Assembly (NCBI GenBank): GCA_965214565.1
Contig: OZ243951.1
Location: 1,922,001 to 1,986,000, forward strand
DNA: 64,000 nucleotides
Source: VXYK01 sp965214565
GTDB lineage: Bacteria > Actinomycetota > Acidimicrobiia > Acidimicrobiales > Aldehydirespiratoraceae
Direction: 5' to 3'
Within the stretch, counting starts at the first letter, position 1. Each line of letters opens with the position of its first letter. Below the pieces are notes generated by a model that did no database searches, was not told the DNA's origin, and worked only from the letters and a program-made list of their open reading frames with translations. Shown here in pieces: positions 9,224-16,560 of this stretch. The position numbers were made by a program, and so were the translations under genes.

Positions 9224-10633
9224 CTAGTTGTCGATGAGCCAGGCCAGCAGGGCGGCGGGGACGGCCAGGAGGTCGGGATCCTCCAGGTCGAGAACCGAGC
9301 GAGTCGCCACGATTCCTCTCCACGGCGAGTCTGTGAGGGTTCGGGTGGCCCGTTTCCAGCGGGCATCGACGTATTTTGATTCGATGGCGCAGCCACCGAG
9401 GGCGGTGCTAACGAAATCGATCTCGGTCCCCGACTTGTTGCGGTGGTGCAGTACCCGGTCGAACTCCAGGTATGTACCGGGTTCCTCTCGTTCCAGTGCC
9501 CGCATCAGTGCCATCCCAAGCTGTTGTTCAGACAGCAGAGACGTGTCGATGCGGCTGTCGGGCAGAAGACGGGTGAAGATTGGATCGGTGAAGTACAGCT
9601 TCTCTTGTGCGCGCAGTTGAGGCTCCAGATTGTGGGATCGAAGGCACGGCCACACCACGAAAGCTTCTTGGAGCGCGTTGATCCGCCGTTGCACGGTGCT
9701 GGCCGAGGTGCGGAGATCATTGGCGATTGCTGAGTTGTTCACCGGTGATCCCAGACCTCCCGCAATCCGGCGCAAGAACGCGCTGGTCTGGATGCGGGAC
9801 CAGTCTGTTTGATGCAGTGCATCGCGGTGGACGAGATCCATCAGGCTGCGGGGTAGAGGCGAGTCCGTGGCGCGGGCATCGATGTGATCGGTCACGGCTT
9901 GCGGGAAACCACCGGTCAACAGGTATACGTCCCAGGCCATCACTAGGGAGTGCAGCCACGGCGCGATCTCGTAGACGGCTTCGCGCAGCCGGTCTGTAGA
10001 CAAGTCGGCGACCCGCAGGGGGCCTATCTCTCCAGGGGGCTGTTTCTCGTCCCGGACTTTGGCTCGCAGACCTGCAAACGTCCTGAATCCCATCGGCAGC
10101 AGCACCCGATCGGGACTCACTGCGTCGCCTCTCCGCCCGAGCAGTGTTCCGATGGCCGTGGCGAGGTCGGCCGCAGACGACCCTGTAAGCACCACAGTAT
10201 CGTTGCCGAACCGGTGGTCATTGTCTCGGAGCCACTTGACACGATTAGGCCATCCGTCGGAGACCGAAGTGATCTCGTCGATGAACCAGTGGCGGTGTCC
10301 AAGCGGTTGAAGCGCGGTGGCGGCGTCCACGAGCCGTCCCAAGTCGTCGGCTTGCCAGCCGTCAACCGACATGTAGGCGACGAGCCGAGGGTTGACCCCG
10401 TCGACAATCAGCGACTCGATAGCCTTCTTCGCCTCCACAGACTTTCCGACGCGCCGCGGGCCCCTCAAGGTGTAGAGTCCGCCGGGAGTAAGGCCTCGCA
10501 GTACTTGTGCGGTGTATTGGAAAGGAGCGCTAGCGGCTCCCCGCAGGTCGGGGTCGCTGTTCGCCCAGCCGTCAGAGTTGCTCCACCAGCGGTTGGACTC
10601 GCTAAGCCGCTGCTGTACTTCTCCATACTGCAT
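9224..10633 (-). CDS. AAA-family ATPase with C-terminal DUF4143 domain
   Basis: 469 residues. P-loop GPRRVGKS at about 58-65, Walker B-like HWFIDE at 115-120, sensor-like VVLTGSSAADL around 150-160, a winged-helix segment (TSASTVQRRINALQEA), and a C-terminal DUF4143 region ending in a nuclease-like E-x-K core (IDFVSTALGGCAIESKYVD). This family is very common in bacteria; its role is unknown though it is often mobile. It stands alone between the siroheme operon and a small membrane-protein gene. A decapitated relative occurs at 34932-35429. Confidence 0.8.
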   Translation of the reverse strand: MQYGEVQQRLSESNRWWSNSDGWANSDPDLRGAASAPFQYTAQVLRGLTPGGLYTLRGPRRVGKSVEAKKAIESLIVDGVNPRLVAYMSVDGWQADDLGRLVDAATALQPLGHRHWFIDEITSVSDGWPNRVKWLRDNDHRFGNDTVVLTGSSAADLATAIGTLLGRRGDAVSPDRVLLPMGFRTFAGLRAKVRDEKQPPGEIGPLRVADLSTDRLREAVYEIAPWLHSLVMAWDVYLLTGGFPQAVTDHIDARATDSPLPRSLMDLVHRDALHQTDWSRIQTSAFLRRIAGGLGSPVNNSAIANDLRTSASTVQRRINALQEAFVVWPCLRSHNLEPQLRAQEKLYFTDPIFTRLLPDSRIDTSLLSEQQLGMALMRALEREEPGTYLEFDRVLHHRNKSGTEIDFVSTALGGCAIESKYVDARWKRATRTLTDSPWRGIVATRSVLDLEDPDLLAVPAALLAWLIDN

Positions 10634-10726
10634 AGTGATGTGACTTTACCCGATATGGCGATGAAATCGGGAATTGTCTCCACTGTTTGGAGGCATTATC
10701 TGGGTTTTCCCCCACTGTTTACAAAA

Positions 10727-11284
10727 TTAACCTGATTTTTTCTCCACACCGCTTGGAGGGCAATTGCGGGCAGACATGTCTCGATGCTGGGTCGACTCCA
10801 GCAGATTCGAGGTTGTCCGGGTGCTTGTGACTGCGGACGGTTGTGGCGGAGTGGTTGCGCCGCGGGTTGCGCGGATGATCCTTGTGGCGATGAAGGCGAG
10901 CCCGACAGCCACCGCGCCGAGGGTCAGCAACTGGGCCCAACCGCCCCGGTCGCCCGGGTTCTGCGGTTTGGGCCCGGCGTCGTCGCAGCCGACGATCGTG
11001 CGGCAGGCGGCGGGTGGGCTGATGCGTTCGGTGCTCACGAAGGTCGATCCGATGTCCTCTGAGTGGTCATGGGTGCTGTGATCGTGTTCTGGATCTGAAG
11101 CGCTCACATCGGAGACGACGTCGGCACTGGGGTGGTCGTGGGTGCTGTGATCGTGACGATTCGCGAACGCGATAATGACGAAGACAGCTGCGGACATTAC
11201 AACCAACAGCGCCGCGATGGTCGTCCGGTCAGTCAACAATGAGCGCCGCTCAAGCGCATCTGAGGCGTCCGCGGCCTCGGTCAT
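10727..11284 (-). CDS. Small His/Asp-rich membrane protein, unknown function
   Basis: 185 residues. A hydrophobic segment (about residues 17-37) precedes an acidic loop holding two copies of HDHSTHDH about twenty residues apart, then a Cys pair (AACRTIVGC) and a second hydrophobic segment (about 122-142) followed by a basic/Thr-rich tail. The His/Asp motifs look suited to metal binding (Zn, Cu or Ni), which is inference. The ATG overlaps the stop of the upstream SDR gene as ATGA, so it is likely co-translated with it. I do not recognise the family; the open frame upstream of 11284 is an overlap with the SDR gene. Confidence 0.6.
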   Translation of the reverse strand: MTEAADASDALERRSLLTDRTTIAALLVVMSAAVFVIIAFANRHDHSTHDHPSADVVSDVSASDPEHDHSTHDHSEDIGSTFVSTERISPPAACRTIVGCDDAGPKPQNPGDRGGWAQLLTLGAVAVGLAFIATRIIRATRGATTPPQPSAVTSTRTTSNLLESTQHRDMSARNCPPSGVEKKSG

Positions 11285-12084
11285 GACTTCGGCAGGGCCG
11301 GCTGCTCGACAGTTGAGGCGTCGATGTAGCCGGGGCTCTCGCCACCGCCGTGCACGGGGATCGCGCAACCCGACACCCAGCGGGCCAGAGGCGAGGCAGC
11401 GAACAGCACAACGTCGGCCACTTCGTCGGGAGTGCCCATGCGTTTGAGGGCCAGCGTTCGGCCGACTGCCGCGATCCCCTCCTCGTCCCCGTAGAACAGG
11501 TGGGCCTGCTCGGTCACGATCATCCCCACCACCAGGGCGATCACCCGGATCTTCGGCCCCCATTCGTGTGCCAGAGTCTCCGTCAGGTTGATGAGCCCGG
11601 CCTTGGCGGCCCCATAGGCCGCCCCCTGGGGGTTGGCTCGGATCCCGCTGACCGAGGTGATGTTGACGATCACCCCACCGTCGGATTGTGACTGCATCTG
11701 ATCGTGAACGGCTTGAGCGAAAGTCATCGGTGCCAAGAGGTTGAGTGCGGTGATCTTGTCGTTGAACCGTGGCGACACCGTGGCACTCTCTGTAGGGGGA
11801 GCCCCGCCGGCATTGTTGACAAGCACGTCAATCCGCCCGGTCGCCTCGACCGCAGCCGACACCACGCCCGCCACCTGGTCCGGATCGCGAATGTCGGCGG
11901 CGACGAAGACCGCCTTCCGGCCCTCGAACTCGACCGGGCCCTGCGGTTCGCTGCGGGCGCAGATCACCACATCCGCGCCCTGCTCCAGGAAGCGTGCAGC
12001 GATCACCCGTCCGAGACCCTTGGTGCCACCTGTGACGATGACAGTCCGACCACTCATGTCAAGAGAATCGTGCGTCTCGACCAT
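11281..12084 (-). CDS. SDR-family NAD(P)-dependent oxidoreductase
   Basis: 267 residues, classical short-chain dehydrogenase. Cofactor motif TGGTKGLG (18-25), NNAG (90-93), catalytic Ser near 144 and YxxxK at Y157/K161. It ends with the extended C-terminal substrate loop. Substrate is not predictable; neighbours (a His-rich membrane protein, co-translated, and a toxin-antitoxin pair) do not help, although the steroid-type genes 0.8 kb away make a lipid or steroid substrate conceivable. ATG 12084 chosen; an internal ATG ten codons in is equally near the Rossmann strand. Confidence 0.85.
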   Translation of the reverse strand: MVETHDSLDMSGRTVIVTGGTKGLGRVIAARFLEQGADVVICARSEPQGPVEFEGRKAVFVAADIRDPDQVAGVVSAAVEATGRIDVLVNNAGGAPPTESATVSPRFNDKITALNLLAPMTFAQAVHDQMQSQSDGGVIVNITSVSGIRANPQGAAYGAAKAGLINLTETLAHEWGPKIRVIALVVGMIVTEQAHLFYGDEEGIAAVGRTLALKRMGTPDEVADVVLFAASPLARWVSGCAIPVHGGGESPGYIDASTVEQPALPKS

Positions 12085-12171
12085 GCTGTCACCCTATCGG
12101 CGACGCCCTTTCGTCACCGGGGAAGCGTGATGATCTCGTGCCTCGCGCACCATTGACTCGCGCCTGTCGAT

Positions 12172-12498
12172 CTAGCGGCAGTCGACGGTGGTGGCCAGAG
12201 CTTCACAGACCTGTTGCATTCGTGTGCTGCTGAGGCGACCGATACGGGAGGTGAGACTCGCCACGGAGGTATTGAACGTGGCATCCAGTTGGATCACGCA
12301 GGCCCGGCGTACCGGGTCTTCCTCGGGTTCAAGGCGGACCTCGGTGATGAGGTTCCTGTCGATCGTGCTGCACGGTGCGACGATCACCCGACGGAGCGCG
12401 GAAATCGCGGCATCACGAGACAACACAGTGACGGGTCGGCGATGCTTGTCGGGAACTTCGCACCACCAGACTTCGCCGCGCTGTGGTAATCCGTTCAC
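12172..12498 (-). CDS. mazF: MazF/PemK-family toxin
   Basis: 108 residues, standard size for a type II endoribonuclease toxin. The N-terminal RGEVWWCEVPD-x-HRRPVTVLSRD and the central VIVAPCSTI segment fit the PemK/MazF SH3-like barrel. It would cleave mRNA when freed from its antitoxin. The ATG overlaps the stop of the upstream antitoxin gene by 4 bp, the normal antitoxin-first arrangement. Confidence 0.85.
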   Translation of the reverse strand: MNGLPQRGEVWWCEVPDKHRRPVTVLSRDAAISALRRVIVAPCSTIDRNLITEVRLEPEEDPVRRACVIQLDATFNTSVASLTSRIGRLSSTRMQQVCEALATTVDCR

Positions 12499-12731
12499 GA
12501 CCCCTCAGCTGCTTCAAGGAATTCTGCCAAGTTCCCCCATTCGTCCTCCGTCTCAAGCGGGACCTCGTCGAATACCCTGTAGGAACGATCGACCTCAGCA
12601 GCACGATGTTTGGCACACAAAGCCGAGAGCGCACGGTCCAACAGAGCGGCGTCGCTCAGGTCGGGGTCGGTTGAGCGGGCCTGGTCCAACAAGGTGTCGC
12701 TCACTGTCGTGCTGATCCTGACCCTTGCCAT
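12495..12731 (-). CDS. mazE: MazE-like (ribbon-helix-helix) antitoxin
   Basis: 78 residues. The N-terminal strand MARVRISTTVSDTLLDQAR is typical of ribbon-helix-helix DNA-binding antitoxins; the acidic C-terminal tail (FDEVPLETEDEWGNLAEFLEA) would wrap the toxin. It neutralises the downstream MazF-like protein and probably represses its own promoter through the repeats around the start codon. Divergent from ipdA, 136 bp away. Confidence 0.75.
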   Translation of the reverse strand: MARVRISTTVSDTLLDQARSTDPDLSDAALLDRALSALCAKHRAAEVDRSYRVFDEVPLETEDEWGNLAEFLEAAEGS

Positions 12732-12757
12732 AGCATGAATGTAGCATGGTTATGCCA
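12728..12757. promoter_or_regulatory. Candidate antitoxin operator
   Basis: Around the antitoxin start codon TAGCAT occurs twice (12731-12736 and 12742-12747) exactly 11 bp apart, one helical turn, and the block reads as an imperfect palindrome (CCATAGCATG ... CATGGTTATG). Such sites are usual targets of RHH antitoxins. Assignment is by position and symmetry only. Confidence 0.4.
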
Positions 12758-12867
12758 CACTAGGCTGCCTGAGGGCAGGGTCGTCACCCACCACGGCCGA
12801 TACCGCAGGTGTTTTGGCTGGGATCCTGGGTGGATATTACGGTCGGGCAGGATTGAGAGGAGCTTTC

Positions 12868-13728
12868 GTGGCAGACAAACGAATGACCGAGGACGAGGTC
12901 ATCGCAGAGTTCCGCAGTGGGATGACGCTCGGCATCGGCGGTTGGGGGTCTCGTCGCAAGCCGATGTCGCTGGTACGGGCGATTCTGCGCAGTGACCTGA
13001 CCGACCTCGACATCGTCTCCTACGGCGGGCCCGATGTGGGGATCCTGTGCGCTGCGGGAAAGGTCCGAAAGGTCACCTACGGTTTCGTTTCGCTGGATTC
13101 GATCCCGTTGGAACCCCATTTCCGGGTCGCACGCCAGACAGGTGCGGTCGACATCTCCGAACTCGACGAAGGCGCCTTCTACCTCGGCTTGATGGCTGCC
13201 GCCCACCGAATGCCCTTCTATCCGACGCGAGCAGGCCTGGGCACCGCGATGATGTCGGAGAACCCTGATCTCAAGACGGTCAGATCTCCCTACGACGACG
13301 GCGAGGAACTGGTGGCGATTCCGGCATTCCAGATGGATGCAGCGATCCTCCACATGAACCGGGCTGACGCCAAGGGCAACGGCCAGTTCCTGGGGCCGGA
13401 CCTGTATTTCGACGACCTGTTCGCAATGGCTGCCGACAAGACCTTCATGTCTGCAGAAAAGATCGTTCCCACAGAGCAGTTCCTCACCGAGGGGTCGATC
13501 CACACGCTGCGGATCCCGCGAACCCACATCGACGGAGTCGTACAGGCGCCACAAGGTGCCCACTTCACCGAATGCCCTCCCGACTACGACCGCGACGAGG
13601 CCTTCCAGAGCGAGTACGCCGCAACAGCCCGTGACCCCGAGGCCTGGGAGCAGTTCCGCAACGACTGGTTGGAACTCGACTCACACGATGCCTACGTCGC
13701 CAGACTCAACGAACGGAGCCAGACATGA
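12868..13728 (+). CDS. ipdA: CoA-transferase family subunit alpha, IpdA-like (COCHEA-CoA hydrolase)
   Basis: 286 residues. The motif GMTLGIGGWGSRRKPMSLVRA followed by TDLDIVSYGGPDVGILCAAGKV closely matches, from memory, M. tuberculosis IpdA (Rv3551). IpdAB opens the last steroid ring by hydrolysing COCHEA-CoA rather than transferring CoA. GTG at 12868 is chosen: a GAGAGGAG site lies at 12855-12862 and the protein then begins MADKRMTEDE like IpdA. The 54 extra in-frame bases upstream lack similarity. Overlaps ipdB by 4 bp. Only this part of the steroid pathway is in view. Confidence 0.85.
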   Translation: MADKRMTEDEVIAEFRSGMTLGIGGWGSRRKPMSLVRAILRSDLTDLDIVSYGGPDVGILCAAGKVRKVTYGFVSLDSIPLEPHFRVARQTGAVDISELDEGAFYLGLMAAAHRMPFYPTRAGLGTAMMSENPDLKTVRSPYDDGEELVAIPAFQMDAAILHMNRADAKGNGQFLGPDLYFDDLFAMAADKTFMSAEKIVPTEQFLTEGSIHTLRIPRTHIDGVVQAPQGAHFTECPPDYDRDEAFQSEYAATARDPEAWEQFRNDWLELDSHDAYVARLNERSQT

Positions 13729-14492
13729 GTGGACTTGACGATCCCGTGGCTCTTGATGAGATCTGCGTCGTCGCTCTGGCCGAGGCGTTCCGGGGCGACG
13801 GCGAAGTGTTGTGCAACCCGATGGGCCCGCTGCCGGTGATAGCGGGTCGTCTGGCAAGGGCGTCGTTTGAGCCCGGCCTCATGCTGACCGACACCGTCGC
13901 CTATGCGATCGAGGGCAACCTTCCGCTCGGGGGAGACCCTTCAACTGCAGTGACCGAAGGGTACATGCCGTTTAGAACGGTCTTCGATCAGGTGTGGTCG
14001 GGGAAGCGCCATGTGGTGATGGGTGCGAGCCAGATGGACCAGTACGGCAATCAGAACTTTGCCGCCATCGGGCCTTACCGAAAGCCCAAAGCACAGCTGC
14101 TGGGGCTGCGGGGAGCACCGGGCAATCTGCTCAATCACCCAACGACCTACTGGATACCGAATCAGGCCCGCACCTTCTCCAACACGGTCGACGTTGTCTC
14201 CGCTCCCGGGTATGACCGCATCGCACAACTGCCAGAAGCGAGCCGCAAGCACTTCGAGATCCGGCGGGTGGTCACCAACCTCGGGGTCTACGACTTCGAG
14301 TCGCCCCACCACAGGATGAGAGTCCGTTCGCTGCATCCTGGGGTCAGCCTCGAACAGGCGCAGGAGGCTTCGCCCTTCGAGCTGGTCGTGACCGGCGACC
14401 TCGGCGAGAGCCGGCTGCCCACGGATGAGGAGTTGAGGCTGATCCGGGAGGTGTTCGACCCCAGCGGTGTGCGCAAGGGTGAGTTTCGCTGA
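13725..14492 (+). CDS. ipdB: CoA-transferase family subunit beta, IpdB-like
   Basis: 255 residues, partner of IpdA. Recognisable IpdB stretches are HVVMGASQMDQYGNQN, GLRGAPGNLLNHPT-x-YW and the C-terminus LPTDEELRLIREVFDPSG. The glutamate nucleophile of true CoA-transferases is not expected in this subfamily. The 4-bp overlap with ipdA indicates coupled synthesis of a heteromeric enzyme. The last 45 bp of this gene are repeated at 16516-16560 immediately before the acyl-CoA dehydrogenase start, showing that the intervening 2 kb is an insertion. Confidence 0.85.
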   Translation: MSGLDDPVALDEICVVALAEAFRGDGEVLCNPMGPLPVIAGRLARASFEPGLMLTDTVAYAIEGNLPLGGDPSTAVTEGYMPFRTVFDQVWSGKRHVVMGASQMDQYGNQNFAAIGPYRKPKAQLLGLRGAPGNLLNHPTTYWIPNQARTFSNTVDVVSAPGYDRIAQLPEASRKHFEIRRVVTNLGVYDFESPHHRMRVRSLHPGVSLEQAQEASPFELVVTGDLGESRLPTDEELRLIREVFDPSGVRKGEFR

Positions 14493-14495
14493 TGG
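14451..14495 (+). repeat. 45-bp direct repeat, copy 1 (ipdB 3' end)
   Basis: Covers the last 14 codons of ipdB, its TGA and the following ATGG. It matches 16516-16560 at 43 of 45 positions (differences G/C at 14479 and T/C at 14486). In this copy the ATG overlapping the TGA opens only a short meaningless frame. Confidence 0.95.
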
Positions 14496-14594
14496 AGGCC
14501 GCCGACCTAGATCGCCGCTGCGGCGCAGGCGCTTGTTGTAGCCGGGCCGGAAACCCGCTTGCCGTGTCCACGTTTTGGGGTATGCCTTGTCCGT

Positions 14595-14634
14595 ATCAAT
14601 GCATTGAGGTAGGAATCAATGCATTGAGGTAGGA
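14595..14634 (+). repeat. Perfect 20-bp tandem repeat, two copies
   Basis: The unit atcaatgcattgaggtagga occurs at 14595-14614 and 14615-14634 without a mismatch. Each unit contains the palindrome ATGCAT and ends in a purine-rich Shine-Dalgarno-like GGTAGGA; the second copy supplies the ribosome site (AGGAGAG) for the lipoprotein ATG at 14642. It may duplicate an operator or simply the leader. Confidence 0.9.
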
Positions 14635-14641
14635 GAGTGAC

Positions 14642-15448
14642 ATGCACCGATCCTTCCAATTCATGTTGGGAGCCGTTGCGGCAGTGATCGCTTTGCTGAC
14701 AGCGGCCTGCGGCAACGAGTCTCCCCTACAAGCGGAGGACGAGAAACCCGACACTGTCGTGGCCTCGAGTTGGTGGCCGTACCACTTCACCAGTCTTGAA
14801 GAGTTGGTTGCGACCTCTGATCTGGTTGTGGTTGGCCAAGTCACAGCAATCGAGAGGGGTCCCATGCCCACTGATGACCCGGACGGAATCGGGCTCCGCA
14901 ACGTCACCGTCACCATCTCCGAAACCCTCAAAGGTACCGCACCGGGCTCTACTGTGGTGATCGGCGAGGCGGGTTACTACAACGACGGCTCTACCGTCGT
15001 CTCGTATGAGTCGGCCGATATGCCTTGGAGTCGGATCGGCGATGTCGGCGTGTTCTCTTTGAAACACTATGACGGTTTGCCCGTCGGCCACTACAGGCAT
15101 ATACATCCCGATGGGCGGATGTTGACCCACTACCGCGGCGATGATGGGCAGGCGCAGTTGTTTGACGGGACTGTGGAGACGTTCTCACACACAACGCTCG
15201 GAGCGGCCCTGACGGAGTTGGCACCCGACAAGGCCGCCGAACATGTCCGGCAGGCGGCTTTGGCTGTCGTGGCCGAGGAGATCGAGCCGCAGAGACCGTT
15301 CTATGAGTCAATATTCGATATTGAGGAGTCGGGCAACGCTCAAACCAGCGGGAACAACGACACCGGCGGCGGCACTGACAGCGACCCACCCGTCGGCCCC
15401 AGCGAACCCGGTACAACGTCTGAACTAGGTGGGGGGCTAGCGGAATGA
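14642..15448 (+). CDS. Secreted lipoprotein, unknown function
   Basis: 268 residues. Lipoprotein signal peptide with lipobox LTAAC (Cys about residue 23). The mature part includes a β-rich region resembling extracytoplasmic proteins with 'SDLVVVGQVTAIERG...NVTVTISETLKG' strands, followed by a Gly/Ser/Thr/Pro-rich C-terminal tail (about 235-268). No catalytic motif seen. Its stop overlaps the ATG of the zincin-like gene (ATGA), so the two are co-translated and probably act together at the cell surface. First gene of the inserted module; ribosome site AGGAGAG at 14631-14637. Confidence 0.7.
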   Translation: MHRSFQFMLGAVAAVIALLTAACGNESPLQAEDEKPDTVVASSWWPYHFTSLEELVATSDLVVVGQVTAIERGPMPTDDPDGIGLRNVTVTISETLKGTAPGSTVVIGEAGYYNDGSTVVSYESADMPWSRIGDVGVFSLKHYDGLPVGHYRHIHPDGRMLTHYRGDDGQAQLFDGTVETFSHTTLGAALTELAPDKAAEHVRQAALAVVAEEIEPQRPFYESIFDIEESGNAQTSGNNDTGGGTDSDPPVGPSEPGTTSELGGGLAE

Positions 15449-15990
15449 CAACTTCACACAGCCTGCGGCGAACGGTAGCGGTCACAGCCCTGGTGTGGGT
15501 GTTGGCCGCAGGGCAAGCAACTGCACATCACGATGACGACAGCGGACGTGTACGAGTCCGTGACAACAACACTCAAGACTACAACCATAACAGTCTCACC
15601 GCAGGCGGCGCGATGGCCTGTGACCACGGCGCTGCGCAACTCGGCCGCTCAGAAATCAGCGTCCAAATTGGCAACAACGACATCCATTGCTACGACAGCT
15701 CCGTACTGGGAGGAAACGCAGGCACAGCCGGATGCACAAGCACTGTGTGGTGGAACAACCGCTGTGACCATTACAGAGTCTGGTTCAACACCTCCGGCAC
15801 CGACACAACACCGGACACATTCTTGGAGCAGAACTACTGGAAGGCCCTCGGTTGTCACGAGTTCGGCCACACCGGCAGCATCTCCCATGTGACCGGCACC
15901 ACATGCATGCGATCAGGGCTCGAGACTCACCTGTACAACTCCCAAGTCTTGACCCAGGACGACCTAGACCACATCAATGCCGCGCTGTAG
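15445..15990 (+). CDS. Secreted zincin (metzincin-like) metalloprotease homologue
   Basis: 181 residues. A Sec signal peptide (about 1-27, ending ATA) precedes a Cys-rich mature protein (six Cys: 59, 82, 97, 107, 137, 154). HEFGH at 138-142 plus His148 gives H-E-x-x-H-x5-H, and CMRS at 154-157 resembles a Met-turn. The matrixin consensus HExxHxxGxxH has Gly at position 8; here Gly is at position 7 and Ser at 8, so activity is plausible but not assured. His- and Asp-rich residues follow the signal cleavage site (HHDDD). Overlaps the lipoprotein genes on both sides. Confidence 0.7.
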   Translation: MTTSHSLRRTVAVTALVWVLAAGQATAHHDDDSGRVRVRDNNTQDYNHNSLTAGGAMACDHGAAQLGRSEISVQIGNNDIHCYDSSVLGGNAGTAGCTSTVWWNNRCDHYRVWFNTSGTDTTPDTFLEQNYWKALGCHEFGHTGSISHVTGTTCMRSGLETHLYNSQVLTQDDLDHINAAL

Positions 15991-16351
15991 CGGCTTCGCG
16001 CTTCTTGCTGTGTTCGTTTCAGGGCTAGTTGGGTGCAGCCAGCCCGACGACAGCGCGTTCTGCGAGCAAGCCGAGTTCTTCGCGGCTCGTAGCGTACGAG
16101 ACATCGACAACCACACCGGCGAAAATCAGTCTCCGTCCGGTACGGAGTTCCTTGATGAGCTAGCGAATTTGCGGGATCTCGCGCCGTCATCTTTACGGGC
16201 TGATCTGAGTCTGCTCGTAGCCCACGAACAGAGCTACGACCCGGCTGACGGCGAGCAGCCCACCAGTGATGAGGTCAGCCGAGCCGGGGACCGGGTCGGA
16301 TCGGCTATAGAACAGCGATGTGACCTGCAACTGCCCTTCGTCCGAGGTTGA
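15977..16351 (+). CDS. Small lipoprotein, unknown function
   Basis: 124 residues. Signal peptide with lipobox LVGC (Cys about 20), then a mostly helical, acidic mature part with one conserved-looking Cys pair (C29 and C116 region). It starts 14 bp inside the end of the zincin-like gene in another frame, suggesting tight translational coupling. As the last gene of the inserted module it could be a membrane-anchored inhibitor or chaperone for the protease-like protein; that is speculation from position only. Confidence 0.6.
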   Translation: MPRCSGFALLAVFVSGLVGCSQPDDSAFCEQAEFFAARSVRDIDNHTGENQSPSGTEFLDELANLRDLAPSSLRADLSLLVAHEQSYDPADGEQPTSDEVSRAGDRVGSAIEQRCDLQLPFVRG

Positions 16352-16515
16352 TCAGCTAGCTCTGCAACATGTGAAATTGAGTTTCGGTGAGCTTGGCGCT
16401 GTGGGTCGATGTGGAATATCGTCAACGAATCCCTTGAGTCGGGGGCTGCCAGGATTGGTGAGAGGGGTCCCAGTGGCAGAGAAGTGGACGAGGATGAGAA
16501 CATCGGCGAACTCCG

Positions 16516-16560
16516 GTGTTCGACCCCAGCGGTGTGCGCAAGCGTGAGTTCCGCTGATGG
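16516..16560 (+). repeat. 45-bp direct repeat, copy 2 (displaced ipdB 3' end)
   Basis: Encodes VFDPSGVRKREFR-stop, the ipdB C-terminus with one substitution, but it is preceded by an in-frame stop (16495-16497) and is therefore not translated as IpdB. Its TGA overlaps the ATG (16557) of the acyl-CoA dehydrogenase gene, the arrangement expected before the insertion. Confidence 0.95.

Larger units (their letters stand above)
14496..16560 (+). mobile_element. 2.07-kb inserted module bounded by 45-bp duplication of ipdB end
   Basis: The segment carries a lipoprotein, a secreted zincin-like protein and a second lipoprotein, none related to CoA metabolism, plus a 20-bp tandem repeat. It ends with a near-perfect copy of the ipdB terminus whose TGATGG junction overlaps the acyl-CoA dehydrogenase start, which is presumably the ancestral ipdB-fadE junction. 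No integrase, transposase or terminal inverted repeat is visible. Gene-end regeneration is typical of site-specific integration, but here the mobilising enzyme would have to act in trans or be lost. Mechanism is inference; the repeat is seen directly. Confidence 0.7.

Noticed and set aside
12765..12778. CTGCC-tgag-GGCAG hairpin as terminator of a plus-strand gene
   Set aside because: Only 5-bp arms, no T-run, and no plus-strand gene ends nearby.
12784..13563. 259-codon minus-strand frame opposite ipdA
   Set aside because: Antisense shadow; the plus strand matches IpdA along its length.
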